A DNA stretch of 64,000 bases from an uncultured Actinomycetes bacterium. GTDB lineage: Bacteria > Actinomycetota > Actinomycetes > Mycobacteriales > Nakamurellaceae. The translations under genes were made by a program, and so were the position numbers. The stretch lies in assembly GCA_937926105.1 (NCBI GenBank), contig CALANS010000112.1:42331-106330 (forward strand), in the 5' to 3' direction. Each line of letters begins with the position of its first letter. Position 1 is the first letter of the stretch. The notes beneath the pieces were generated by a model. That model worked only from the letters and a program-made list of their open reading frames with translations, was not told where the DNA came from and did no database searches. Shown in pieces: positions 17,113 through 25,711 of the stretch.

Positions 17113-18111
17113 ATGACGAGCATGCGATTCGGATACTTCATCCCACAGGGCTGGCGGATGGACCTGGTCGGCATCGACCCGGCCCGGCACTGGGAGGTGA
17201 TGTCCGGCCTGGCGCGGCGCGCGGACGCCGGCCCGTGGGACTCCATTTGGGTCTACGACCACTTCCACACCACCCCCGTCCCCACCGAGGAGGCCACCCA
17301 CGAGGCATGGACGCTCATGGCCGCCTACGCCGCGTGCACCAGTCGGGTCCGGCTCGGTCAGATGTGCACCTGCATGGGCTACCGCAACCCCGCCTACCTG
17401 GCCAAGGTTGCCGCCACCATCGACCACATCTCGGGCGGCCGGATCGACATGTCGATCGGCGGGGGCTGGTACGAGCACGAGTGGCGCGCCTACGGCTACG
17501 GCTTCCCGCGAGCGGGCGAGCGCCTGCGGATGCTGGACGAGGGCGTGCAGATCATGCTGCAGGCCTGGCGCACCGGCAGCGCGACCCTGGCCGGCCGGCA
17601 CTACCAGGTGGACGGCGCCATCGTCCGGCCGCTGCCACTGCAGGACGGCGGGATCCCGCTGTGGATCGCCGGCGGCGGCGAGAAGGTCACACTGCGGATC
17701 GCCGCGCAATACGCGCAGTACACCAACTTCGACGGGACACCGGAGGGCTTCGCCCGCAAGTCGGAGCTGCTGGAGCAACACTGCCGCGAGGTGGGTACTG
17801 ACTTCGGCGCCATCACCCGCTCGTCGAACTACAACGTGCTGATCGGCGAGAGCCGGGCCGAGGTGGACGACAAGCGCGCCTGGCTGGTGGACCGGCTGAC
17901 CCGGCTGGTCGGGGAGCAGCAGGCCGCGCGGCAGCTGTCCGGCTTCGACGGAATGCCGGCGGTGGGCACCGTCGATGAGGTGGTGACGAACCTGTCGGCC
18001 ATGCGCGACGCCGGGATGACGTACGCGATCTTCTACGTCCCGGACGCGGCCTACGACGCCAGGTCGCTGGATCTGCTGGAGGGCCAGGTGATTCCGGCGC
18101 TGGCCGGATGA
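17113..18111 (+). CDS. LLM-class F420-dependent oxidoreductase
   Basis: 332 residues. A luciferase-like (beta/alpha)8 barrel with the family marks SIWVYDHFHTTP at residues 39-50, RLGQMCTCMGYRNPAYLAK, the ISGGRIDMSIGGGWYEHEW motif, and IPLWIAGGGEKVTLRIAAQYA near 180-200. The GGGW-EHE-Y segment is typical of the actinobacterial group (TIGR03560-like) that uses deazaflavin F420 rather than FMN; the substrate is unknown. The ATG is 7 nt after a -10 box. The last 61 bp overlap the 3' end of the GGDEF gene on the other strand, an unusually long convergent overlap. Confidence 0.88.
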   Translation: MTSMRFGYFIPQGWRMDLVGIDPARHWEVMSGLARRADAGPWDSIWVYDHFHTTPVPTEEATHEAWTLMAAYAACTSRVRLGQMCTCMGYRNPAYLAKVAATIDHISGGRIDMSIGGGWYEHEWRAYGYGFPRAGERLRMLDEGVQIMLQAWRTGSATLAGRHYQVDGAIVRPLPLQDGGIPLWIAGGGEKVTLRIAAQYAQYTNFDGTPEGFARKSELLEQHCREVGTDFGAITRSSNYNVLIGESRAEVDDKRAWLVDRLTRLVGEQQAARQLSGFDGMPAVGTVDEVVTNLSAMRDAGMTYAIFYVPDAAYDARSLDLLEGQVIPALAG

Positions 18112-19262
18112 CTCCTGGGCCGCGCACCGGGGACGCCGTTCTCGATCGCCACCCGGTCGCGCCCGGACTGTTTGGCGGAGTACAGCTGACGGTCCGCGGC
18201 ATCCAGCAGGTCCATGGCCGACAACACGCCGGGGCCGGCCACCGCCACGCCGACGCTGACCGTGAGCCGTCGGCGTTCTCCGGGTCCACGCACCGGGATC
18301 GCCGCCGACCGGATGCGCCCCACCAGATCCTCCGCGACGAGGTACGCGCTCGCCGCGTCCAGCCCCGGCAGCAGGCAGGCGAACTCCTCCCCGCCATAGC
18401 GTGCCGCGTCGCAGTGCGGCGACGGCAGCGCCTGCTGGACGATGCCGCCGACAGCCCGCAGCGCCCGGTCGCCGGCGGCGTGGCCCTCGGTGTCGTTGAG
18501 CAGCTTGAAGTGGTCGATGTCGACCATCAGCACCGATAGCGAGCCACCGGTCGCCTGCCACCGGTCCCAGGCCTGTTGCAACCGAACGTCGAAGGCCCGC
18601 CGGTTGACCAAACCGGTCAGCGCGTCCACATTCGACAGGCCATGCAGCCACTCACGCTGCGCGAACAGCACCCGACGCTCGCGCTGCGCCCGCCGCGCCT
18701 CGACGAAGCTCAGCCCGTGCGCCAGGACGGTGGCGACCAGGACGTACGGCACGTCGATGGCCGCCGAAAGGTCCGTGGCGAGCAACCACACCGGGATCGT
18801 GATCGCTGAGTACAACAGCCCCAGTGCGGTGACGCCCACCAGCGTGAGTGGCGCCGAGACGTAGATGACGACCACGCCGCCGACCACCAGCAGGGCGCCG
18901 CGGAACGCCATCGCCTGCCCGGTGGCGATCAGCGCGGCGACCGCGATCGTCATGAACAGCACGGCCACGACCACCACCTGGAAGATCCGCCGTGGCCGCC
19001 GGGTTCGCAGCAGGGCCAGCACCAACGCCAGGCCGGTGATGTTCGTCGCCGCCTGCGCCCACCACAGCGTCGGAGATACTCGCAGCCCGCCGACCGCCGC
19101 GGACCAGGCGAAACTGCCCAGGTTCGCGATCAGGATCAGCAGCAGCGCAGCCAGTGCCGTGCGCCGTTGTTGGGGCAGGTTGTAGCGCCGGAACCGGCGC
19201 TCGGAGCCGCGGTCCAGCAGCTCTGCCGTCCAACGCGTTAACGGCGGGTGACTCACGTCCAC
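18051..19262 (-). CDS. membrane diguanylate cyclase (GGDEF)
   Basis: 403 residues from the chosen GTG; starts at 19256 or further upstream are possible. The N-terminal half has six hydrophobic segments (about residues 40-190), a membrane sensor module without a recognisable named domain. The C-terminal GGDEF domain begins at SNVDALTGLVNRRAFD and carries RYGGEEF, an intact active site, so cyclic-di-GMP synthesis from two GTP is expected. The Asp and Lys of DIDHFKLLND are present. No EAL partner is encoded in the window. The C-terminal tail after the domain runs into the convergent LLM gene. Confidence 0.88.
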   Translation of the reverse strand: MDVSHPPLTRWTAELLDRGSERRFRRYNLPQQRRTALAALLLILIANLGSFAWSAAVGGLRVSPTLWWAQAATNITGLALVLALLRTRRPRRIFQVVVVAVLFMTIAVAALIATGQAMAFRGALLVVGGVVVIYVSAPLTLVGVTALGLLYSAITIPVWLLATDLSAAIDVPYVLVATVLAHGLSFVEARRAQRERRVLFAQREWLHGLSNVDALTGLVNRRAFDVRLQQAWDRWQATGGSLSVLMVDIDHFKLLNDTEGHAAGDRALRAVGGIVQQALPSPHCDAARYGGEEFACLLPGLDAASAYLVAEDLVGRIRSAAIPVRGPGERRRLTVSVGVAVAGPGVLSAMDLLDAADRQLYSAKQSGRDRVAIENGVPGARPRSHPASAGITWPSSRSSDLAS

Positions 19263-19361
19263 CAGGCTCGCCTCTCCCCACGTGCTGGTGTGCGACCACG
19301 TCCCCGAGCCGCGCCCATGATGACAGACCGCGAGCACTCTGTCACGCCCTGTGAACCCGGG

Positions 19362-20369
19362 TCAGCGCGTGGGCGCCAGCATCGGATGCGCGCGGCCGAG
19401 TTCCGCGGCCACCTCGACGGCAATCGCGCAGAACCGTTGCGCCGCTGGGGACAGGGTGCGACCCGCGCGCCAGGCCAGCCGGATCACCCGGTCTGGGATA
19501 GCCGGTGCCAGCGGCCGGATCGCCAGCCGCGGGTCGTCCAGCTCGTCGAGCACCGCCAGCCGGGGCAGCAGCGCCAGCCCGAGGCCCGCGCGCACCATGG
19601 ACACCACGGCACCGTTGTCCGCGCTGCGGAACACGTAGTCGGGCTCGCACCCGGCCTCACGCAGCCCGGTGTCGATGACGCTCTGGCAGGTGCTGCCCAC
19701 CTGACCGATCAGCGGGCCGGCGGCGAGCCGGTCGATGGTGACGGGCCCGTCGTCGACGTCCTGTGCGCGGGCCAGCACCACGAACGGGTCGACCAGTACG
19801 TCCACGCTATCGATGCCGGGCGGATTGCCGTTCACGACGAAGGTCACGTCCAGATCGCCGTGCAACAACAGATCCAGCAGGTCGGCCTCCTCGTAACGCT
19901 CCTCCAGCCGGGTCTGCAGCCCCGGCTGCTCGGCCAGCAGCCGGCGCAGGATGGTCGGCACCAGCGCCGTCGAGGTGCTCTGAATGGTGCCGACGTCGAC
20001 CCGCCCGATGCCGCCCAGCCGGTAGCGCTGCACGTCCGCGGAGATGGACTCCAGCACCCCGACCAGTTCCCCGGTGCGCTCGAACAGCAGCCGCCCGAGC
20101 GGGGTGAGCTCGACCGGGCGCGGCCCACCCGGACGATCGAACACATCGGAGCCGAGAATGCGCTCCAGCGAGGCAATCTGCTGACTCACCGCGGATTGCG
20201 TGTAGCCCAGCCGGAGCGCTGCGCGGCCGAACGTGCCCTCGGTCGCGACGGCCCGGAAGGCCAGCAGCAGTCGGGTGTCCAGGTCTTGTACTCGGACCGG
20301 TTCGGGCACCGGGGCCGGCCCGGGCATCGTCGTGGCGCCCGACGACGCCGATCGGGGCGAGGACATCAT
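19362..20369 (-). CDS. LysR-family transcriptional regulator
   Basis: 335 residues. The N-terminal winged HTH is canonical: LLLAFRAVATEGTFGRAALRL, then the recognition helix in YTQSAVSQQIASLERILG. The remaining ~240 residues form the type 2 periplasmic-binding effector domain (VGTIQSTSTALVPTILRR, and GLALLPRLAV near the end). It should bind an unknown small effector and control nearby genes, most plausibly the divergent 105-residue gene and itself. ATG 20369 is chosen since TAAGCT lies exactly 6 nt upstream; a GTG two codons earlier would overlap the presumed transcription start. Confidence 0.9.
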   Translation of the reverse strand: MMSSPRSASSGATTMPGPAPVPEPVRVQDLDTRLLLAFRAVATEGTFGRAALRLGYTQSAVSQQIASLERILGSDVFDRPGGPRPVELTPLGRLLFERTGELVGVLESISADVQRYRLGGIGRVDVGTIQSTSTALVPTILRRLLAEQPGLQTRLEERYEEADLLDLLLHGDLDVTFVVNGNPPGIDSVDVLVDPFVVLARAQDVDDGPVTIDRLAAGPLIGQVGSTCQSVIDTGLREAGCEPDYVFRSADNGAVVSMVRAGLGLALLPRLAVLDELDDPRLAIRPLAPAIPDRVIRLAWRAGRTLSPAAQRFCAIAVEVAAELGRAHPMLAPTR

Positions 20370-20375
20370 CAGCAC

Positions 20376-20381
20376 AGCTTA
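20376..20381 (-). promoter_or_regulatory. -10 box of a leaderless promoter for the LysR gene
   Basis: Minus-strand TAAGCT, 6 nt (GTGCTG), then ATG at 20369. The divergent space to the next gene is under 100 bp and should hold the LysR operator. Confidence 0.6.
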
Positions 20382-20463
20382 TCGCATCCAGCACTAACTA
20401 TCGTTGGACGTGATGCTCCCGGCTGCCTACCGTCGAGGATGAGATCACGACAAGGAGCACACC

Positions 20464-20781
20464 ATGACCACCGCCCCCACGCTGGCCCCACGGCACTCGA
20501 CACGCGCCGTCGCCGAGATTTCCGTCACCGCTACCGGTCTCGTGGCTGCCCCGACCTCCGGCACCGCCCTCGACGAGCGCACGCTGTCTGCCTGGGCGGC
20601 GCGCATCGACGCCGACGGGATCGAGGCGCACGAGGACCTGGCCCGGACGATCGTCACCGCCGCATCCCGGCTGGGCCTGTGCCCGGTGCTGGTGGACGTG
20701 CTCGCCGACCCGGCCGAGCCGACCGCCGCCCGAGAGCGCGCCTTCGGCCGGCTGGCGCTGAGCCTGACACTCACCCGGTAG
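20464..20781 (+). CDS. small protein of unknown function divergent from lysR
   Basis: 105 residues, no membrane segment and no signal peptide. The sequence is Ala/Thr-rich with a helical C-terminal half containing SAWAARIDADGIEAHEDLA and a single Cys in LGLCPVL. I do not recognise a family. AAGGAG 6 nt before the ATG is one of the best ribosome sites in the window, which supports a real gene. Its divergence from the LysR regulator suggests it is the regulated target. The gene ends 14 bp before a 23-bp perfect hairpin that separates it from the convergent coxM gene. Confidence 0.65.
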   Translation: MTTAPTLAPRHSTRAVAEISVTATGLVAAPTSGTALDERTLSAWAARIDADGIEAHEDLARTIVTAASRLGLCPVLVDVLADPAEPTAARERAFGRLALSLTLTR

Positions 20782-20795
20782 CTCCGCTCGTTGAC

Positions 20796-20845
20796 CGCTT
20801 GTGAGTCTGAGGGGGCGCTATGGCGCCCCCTCAGACTCACAAGCG
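20796..20845. terminator. hairpin element family, copy 1 (bidirectional terminator)
   Basis: A 23-bp perfect stem (20796-20818 with 20823-20845) closes a TATG loop, between convergent stop codons. It shares GGCGCTAT at the apex and CTTGTG/CACAAG at the base with copies at 36313, 36613 and 37664. Confidence 0.8.
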
Positions 20846-20852
20846 CGGTCTT

Positions 20853-21704
20853 TCAGCCGGCGGCGGCGAGCACCGCCCGGGAGGTGAGCACCTGCGCCAG
20901 GTGCGACCGGTAGGCGGCGGGGGCCGATGCGTCGTCCACCGGTGACGTGCCCTCGGTGGCCGACCGGGCCGCCGCGCGCACCGCCTCCGCCGTGGCCGGG
21001 CCACCAACCAGGGCCCGCTCCACTGCCGTCGCCCGGACCGGCGTGGGCCCCATGTTGGTCAACGCCACCCGGGCCGCCGTCACCGATCCGCCGGAGACCT
21101 GCAGGGCCGCCGCGACCGCCACGATCGACCAGGCCTGCGCCACGGTGTTGAACTTCTCGTAGTGCGCGCCCCAGCCCGCGTACGAGGGGAACGCGATCCC
21201 GGTGAGAATCTCGTTTTCCGCCAGCGCGGTGGTGAAGAAGTCGGTGAAGAACTCCGCCGCCGGCACGGCGCGCTCCCCGTTCGGACCGGCAATCCGCATC
21301 GTCGCGTCCAGCGCCACCGCGACCGCGCCGAGATCCCCGGCCGGGTCGGCGTGCGATAGCGCGCCGCCCAGCGTGCCCCGGTAGCGCACCTGCGGGTCGG
21401 CCACCGTCGCCGTGGTCCTGGCCAGCAGCGCCAGGTGCTCGTTCACCAGCCGATCCGCCATCACGTCGTGGTGCGTGGTCATGGACCCGACCAGTACCTG
21501 ATCGCCGTCCATCCGCACGCCCTGCAGTTCGGGAATGCGACCCAGGTCGATCAACAGCGACGGCGCCGCCATGCGCAGCTTGAGCACCGGCAGCAGCGAC
21601 TGCCCGCCGGCCAGGATCTTCGCGTCCTCGCCACCCTCGGATAACGCAGCCAGCGCATCGGAGAGCGTGGTCGGGGCGGTGTAGTCGAACGACGCGGGGA
21701 TCAT
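20853..21704 (-). CDS. coxM: molybdenum hydroxylase FAD subunit (CoxM-like)
   Basis: 283 residues. FAD-binding motifs AGGQSLLPVLKLR (residues ~30-42) and RGTLGGALSHADPAGDLG (~105-120) are those of the medium subunit of CO/xanthine dehydrogenases. It passes electrons from the iron-sulfur subunit to the final acceptor through FAD. The ATG overlaps the stop of the large-subunit gene by 4 nt. Order small-large-medium differs from the M-S-L order of classical coxMSL operons. The name reflects homology only; the substrate of the complex is not known (see the large subunit). Confidence 0.9.
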   Translation of the reverse strand: MIPASFDYTAPTTLSDALAALSEGGEDAKILAGGQSLLPVLKLRMAAPSLLIDLGRIPELQGVRMDGDQVLVGSMTTHHDVMADRLVNEHLALLARTTATVADPQVRYRGTLGGALSHADPAGDLGAVAVALDATMRIAGPNGERAVPAAEFFTDFFTTALAENEILTGIAFPSYAGWGAHYEKFNTVAQAWSIVAVAAALQVSGGSVTAARVALTNMGPTPVRATAVERALVGGPATAEAVRAAARSATEGTSPVDDASAPAAYRSHLAQVLTSRAVLAAAG

Positions 21705-24127
21705 GCCGCACCTCCAGTGGCACTCGCTGCGCCGGTATGCGCATCCTGTAGGGCCCGCCAGACCCGCGCCGGGGTCAGCGGCATGTGGATGTCGGCCACG
21801 CCGAACTGCCGCACCGCGTCCAGCACCGCGTTCACCACCGCGGGCGTGGAGGCGATGGTGCCGGCCTCGCCGACCCCCTTGACCCCCAACGGGTTCGTGG
21901 TCGACGGGGTGACGGTGCGATCGGTGACGTAGCCCGGCAGATCGGCCGCGCTGGGCACCAGGTAGTCCACGAAGGTGCCCGAGATGAGCTGGCCGTCCTC
22001 GGAGTAGACCGCCTCCTCGTACAGCGCCTGGGCGATGCCCTGGGCCAGGCCGCCGTGCACCTGGCCGTCCACCAGCAGCGGGTTGATGATGGTGCCGATG
22101 TCGTCCACGGCCACGTACTTGCGCAGCGTCACCCGGCCGGTCTCGGTGTCTACCTCGGCGGCGCACAGGTGCGTGCCGTGCGGGAAGGAGAAGTTCTCCG
22201 GGTCGAAGGTCGCCTCCGAGTCCAGGGACGATTCCACACCCTCGGGCAGGTTGTGCCCGGTGAACACCGCCAGCGCGATATCGCCGATGCCCAGCGAGGT
22301 CTCGGTGCCTCGGACGGTGAAGGTGCCGTGATCGAACTCGACGTCGTCCTCGGACGCCTCCATCAGGTACGCGGCGATGGTGCGCGCCTTGGCGATCACC
22401 TTGTCGGCCGCCTTGACCACCGCGATACCACCCACCGTCAGGGACCGGGACCCGTAGGTGTCCAGGCCCTTGGCAGAGACGTTGGTGTCGCCGTGCAGGA
22501 TCTTGACCTTCTCGAACGGCACCCCCAGCCGATCGGCGACGATCTGCGAGAAGCCGGTGACGTGGCCCTGCCCGTGCGGCGAGATGCCCGTCACCACCTC
22601 GACGGCACCGGTGGGCAGCATCCGGATCGACGCCGCCTCCCAGCCGCCCGCCCCGTAGGACAGCGACCCCAGGATCCGCGACGGCGCCAGTCCGCACATC
22701 TCGGTGAAGGTGGAGGTGCCGATGCCCAGCTGGACCGGATCGCCGGACTCCCGCCGGCGCTGCTGCTCGGCGCGCAACTCGTCGTAGCCGAACAGCTCCA
22801 ACGCCTTCGCGGTGGCGGCCTCGTAATTGCCCGAGTCGTAGGTGAGCCCGGCGACCGTGGTGAACGGGAACTCCTCGTGGCCGATCCAGTTGCGCCGCCG
22901 CACCTCGATCGGGTCCATGCCCAGCTCGGTCGCCAGTTCGTCCATCATCCGCTCGACGGCGAAGGTGGCCTCCGGCCGGCCGGCACCCCGGTAGGCGTCG
23001 GTCATCACCTCGTTGGTGAACACGTTGGTGCAGGAGAACCGGTAGGCGGGGATCTTGTAGATGGCGTTGAACATGAAGGCACCCAGGATGGGCACCCCCG
23101 GCCCGACCAGCGCCAGATAGGCGCCCATGTTCGCGGTGAGGTCGACGTCGAACCCGGTGACGGTGCCGTCTCTGCGGGCCGACAGCGTCAGGTGCTGGAT
23201 CTGGTCCCGGCCGTGGTGGGCGGCCATCATCGTCTCCGAGCGGGTCTCGGTGAACTTGGCCGGCTTGCCGAGCTGGCGGGCCACCATCAGCGTGGCGACC
23301 TCCTCCGGGGTGACCTCAAGCTTCCCGCCGAAGCCACCACCGACGTCCGGCGCGATGATCCGCAGCTGCTCCTCCGGAATCCCCTGCGAGAGCGTCAACA
23401 TGGTGCGCAGCACGTGTGGGATCTGGGTGGTCGTCCACATGGTGATCTGGTCGCCGGCGCCGCGCGGATCCACCACGGTCGACCGTGGCTCCATGTAGGC
23501 CGGGACCAATCGCTGCTGGCGGAAGGTGCGCTCGACCACGACCTGGTCGGGGTCATGGCGGGCGGCGGCGATGGCCTCGGTGGCGTTGCCGCCGGTGCCG
23601 GCCTCGCCGGAGTCGAACACCCAGGTGGCGCTGACGTTGCTGCCGAGATCGCCATAGATCACCGGCGCGCGGCCGTCGCGGGCGGCGGCCAGATCGGTGA
23701 CGACCGGCAGCTCGGAGTAGGTGACGTCGACCAGTTCGACCGCGTCGACCGCCTCGGCCTTGCTGCGCGCGGCGATCACCGCGACGATCTCGCCGACGTG
23801 GTTGACGGTGTCCACCACCACCGGCAGGTGCACGGGCGATTTCATGTCCGGGGTGATGGGCCACGCGCACGCCAGCCCGCCCTGCTCGGGCAGGTCGGCG
23901 CCGGTCCAGACCCCGACCACGCCGGGCGCGGCCTTGGCGGCGTCGGTGGAGATCGAGGTGATCCTGGCGTGCGCCATCGGCGAGCGCACCATGGCCAGGT
24001 GCACCATGCCGGGCAGCGACATGCCGTCCACGAAGGTGCTGCGCCCGGTGATCAGGTGCGCATCCTCCTTGCGGGTGCGCGGGCTGCCGATCTCCCGAGT
24101 CGGAGCCGAATCCACGGCGGCGGTCAC
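21701..24127 (-). CDS. coxL: molybdenum hydroxylase large subunit (form II CoxL-like)
   Basis: 808 residues, close to the ~800 of the family. It binds the molybdopterin cytosine dinucleotide cofactor: GGGFGGK at about 275-281 and the catalytic Glu in GVGEAG near residue 754. The active-site loop at residues 378-384 reads AYRGAGR, the form II signature; true CO dehydrogenases (form I) have AYxCSFR with the copper-binding Cys. So CO oxidation is unlikely to be the main role and an aldehyde, purine or other N-heterocycle is more probable. GTG start overlaps the small-subunit stop by 4 nt. Confidence 0.92.
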   Translation of the reverse strand: MTAAVDSAPTREIGSPRTRKEDAHLITGRSTFVDGMSLPGMVHLAMVRSPMAHARITSISTDAAKAAPGVVGVWTGADLPEQGGLACAWPITPDMKSPVHLPVVVDTVNHVGEIVAVIAARSKAEAVDAVELVDVTYSELPVVTDLAAARDGRAPVIYGDLGSNVSATWVFDSGEAGTGGNATEAIAAARHDPDQVVVERTFRQQRLVPAYMEPRSTVVDPRGAGDQITMWTTTQIPHVLRTMLTLSQGIPEEQLRIIAPDVGGGFGGKLEVTPEEVATLMVARQLGKPAKFTETRSETMMAAHHGRDQIQHLTLSARRDGTVTGFDVDLTANMGAYLALVGPGVPILGAFMFNAIYKIPAYRFSCTNVFTNEVMTDAYRGAGRPEATFAVERMMDELATELGMDPIEVRRRNWIGHEEFPFTTVAGLTYDSGNYEAATAKALELFGYDELRAEQQRRRESGDPVQLGIGTSTFTEMCGLAPSRILGSLSYGAGGWEAASIRMLPTGAVEVVTGISPHGQGHVTGFSQIVADRLGVPFEKVKILHGDTNVSAKGLDTYGSRSLTVGGIAVVKAADKVIAKARTIAAYLMEASEDDVEFDHGTFTVRGTETSLGIGDIALAVFTGHNLPEGVESSLDSEATFDPENFSFPHGTHLCAAEVDTETGRVTLRKYVAVDDIGTIINPLLVDGQVHGGLAQGIAQALYEEAVYSEDGQLISGTFVDYLVPSAADLPGYVTDRTVTPSTTNPLGVKGVGEAGTIASTPAVVNAVLDAVRQFGVADIHMPLTPARVWRALQDAHTGAASATGGAA

Positions 24128-24615
24128 CGAGCACCCCCCGCGCTCGCGCCGGCCAGCTCGCCGGCGGCCTGCTCGACGGCCGCCACGATGTTCTGATATC
24201 CGGTGCAGCGGCAGAGGTTCCCCTCCAGCCCCTCCCGGATCTCCCGTTCGCTCGGATGCGGATTCTCGGTCAGCAGCGACACCGAGCGCATGATCATCCC
24301 CGGCGTGCAGTAGCCGCACTGGAGCGCATGATTGTCGTGGAAGGCCTTCTGCACCGGGTGCAACTGGCCGTTCATGCCGGCCAGTCCCTCGATGGTCGTC
24401 ACCTCGTGGCCGTCGGCCTGCACCGCCAGCACCGAACAGGACTTGACGCTCCGGCCGTCCAGCAACACGGTGCAGGCACCGCAGTTGCTGGTATCGCAGC
24501 CGATCAGCGTGCCGGTCTTGCCGACCTTCTCCCGCAGGTACTGCACCAGCAGCATCCTCGGCTCCACGTCATCGCGATAGGTGGCCCCGTCCACCTTCAC
24601 CGACACCGACGTCAT
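24124..24615 (-). CDS. coxS: molybdenum hydroxylase 2Fe-2S subunit (CoxS-like)
   Basis: 163 residues, the usual length. The N-terminal plant-ferredoxin-type cluster is in [16 protein letters not shown] plus an upstream residue, and the second cluster is formed by CGYCTPGM and NLCRCTGY. Both sets of four Cys are complete. It relays electrons from the molybdenum centre to FAD. First gene of the coxSLM-type operon. ATG 24615 is preferred because GGGAG precedes it; a longer version would include non-family sequence. A 20-bp palindrome at 24658 lies upstream and may be an operator. Confidence 0.92.
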   Translation of the reverse strand: MTSVSVKVDGATYRDDVEPRMLLVQYLREKVGKTGTLIGCDTSNCGACTVLLDGRSVKSCSVLAVQADGHEVTTIEGLAGMNGQLHPVQKAFHDNHALQCGYCTPGMIMRSVSLLTENPHPSEREIREGLEGNLCRCTGYQNIVAAVEQAAGELAGASAGGAR

Positions 24616-24657
24616 GTGCGCTCCCTTGTGCCCGGACGAACGATTCCGGGTGCCCGG

Positions 24658-24677
24658 GTCGCGCGGAACCGCGCGAC
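24658..24677. promoter_or_regulatory. 20-bp palindrome upstream of coxS
   Basis: GTCGCGCGGAACCGCGCGAC is symmetric except for its central AA, 43 nt before the coxS ATG. The centre is too tight for an RNA hairpin, so a dimeric DNA-binding protein site is more likely. No regulator gene is adjacent. Confidence 0.4.
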
Positions 24678-24753
24678 ATCGGACGACCCGCTGATCACGA
24701 CCCTGCACCGGGTCCGAGGATCTCGCAACAGATGGGGATGCGACTTCTCACCT

Positions 24754-24782
24754 GCGGATCTCACGCACCACCTGATCCGCAA
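24754..24782 (-). terminator. possible hairpin at the 3' end of fdhD
   Basis: TGCGGATC and GATCCGCA form an 8-bp stem with a 13-nt loop overlapping the fdhD stop codon. A weak candidate. Confidence 0.35.
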
Positions 24783-25603
24783 ATGCGGTGTTCGCCGGCA
24801 TAGATCACCATGGACTCGCCACGCAGGAATCCGACCAGCGTCATGCCCGCCTGCTCGGCCAGCTCGACCGCCAGCGACGACGGGGCCGACACCGCCGCCA
24901 GCATCGGAATACCGGCCATCAGCGCCTTCTGGGTGAGCTCGAAGCTGGCCCGCCCGGACACCATCAGCACCGTGCCACGCAGTGGCACCCGACCGGCCTG
25001 CGCGGCCCATCCGATCACCTTGTCCACCGCGTTGTGCCGGCCGATGTCCTCCCGGACCACCAGCATCTCGCCGGTGCCGCCGTGCAGCAGCGCCGCCGCG
25101 TGCAGCCCGCCCGTCTTGTCGAACACCGCCTGCCCGGCGCGCAGCAACGCCGGGAACCCCGTCACCGCCTCGGGCGTGAGGGTGAGCGGATCGTCACCGA
25201 CGACGTAGGCCGACGAGGTGCGCACCGCGTCGATCGACGCCTTACCGCACAGCCCGCACGAGCTGGTGGTGTAGAACGCGCGGGTCAGCGAGGGGTCCGG
25301 GGCCGGAACGCCGGGCGCCAGCGCGATATCCAGCACGTTGTAGGTGTTCACGCCGTCCTCGGTGGCCCCGGCGCAGTACCGGGCGGTGGATACCTGATCT
25401 CCGGCGGTGACGATTCCCTCGGCGATCAGAAATCCGATCGCGAGCTCGACGTCGTGGCCGGGGGTGCGCATGGTGACGGTCAGCGGCCGGCCGCCGACCC
25501 GGATCTCCAGCGGTTCCTCGACGGTGACGGCGTCCTCGGCGCGCACCGGCGGCTCGCCGATGCGTGCCCGGACGACCCGGCGGCGCGCGGTGATCCGGCC
25601 CAT
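24761..25603 (-). CDS. fdhD: formate dehydrogenase accessory sulfurtransferase FdhD
   Basis: 280 residues. The sulfur-carrying cysteines are in [14 protein letters not shown] (residues ~115-128); the cofactor-binding region has [20 protein letters not shown] and [14 protein letters not shown]. In E. coli FdhD moves sulfur from IscS to bis-MGD before it enters formate dehydrogenase. No formate dehydrogenase gene lies in the window; the neighbour is a CoxL-type enzyme, which normally uses an XdhC/CoxF-like protein instead, and none is seen here. GGAGGTGA directly upstream favours ATG 25603 over the GTG at 25609. Spacing of about 145 bp suggests a unit separate from coxSLM. Confidence 0.93.
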   Translation of the reverse strand: MGRITARRRVVRARIGEPPVRAEDAVTVEEPLEIRVGGRPLTVTMRTPGHDVELAIGFLIAEGIVTAGDQVSTARYCAGATEDGVNTYNVLDIALAPGVPAPDPSLTRAFYTTSSCGLCGKASIDAVRTSSAYVVGDDPLTLTPEAVTGFPALLRAGQAVFDKTGGLHAAALLHGGTGEMLVVREDIGRHNAVDKVIGWAAQAGRVPLRGTVLMVSGRASFELTQKALMAGIPMLAAVSAPSSLAVELAEQAGMTLVGFLRGESMVIYAGEHRICGSGGA

Positions 25604-25711
25604 CGTCACCTCCGAAGATCAAGAGTCGCTGATCCCAGTCTCCCCTCCCGCGACAGGGGCCGGCGACCGCACCGTGCCGTCACGCCACTGCCCTCCGACG
25701 CCACTGCGCTG

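Noticed and set aside
16987..18651. Minus-strand open frame opposite the LLM oxidoreductase
   Set aside because: No motifs; the LLM gene on the plus strand has all family marks.
21701..24127. Annotating the operon as a true CO dehydrogenase
   Set aside because: The active loop is AYRGAGR (form II), without the copper-binding Cys of form I.
21785..24196. Plus-strand open frame of about 800 codons opposite coxL
   Set aside because: Composition (Gly/Arg/His/Asp) is that of a shadow and the CoxL motifs are all on the other strand.
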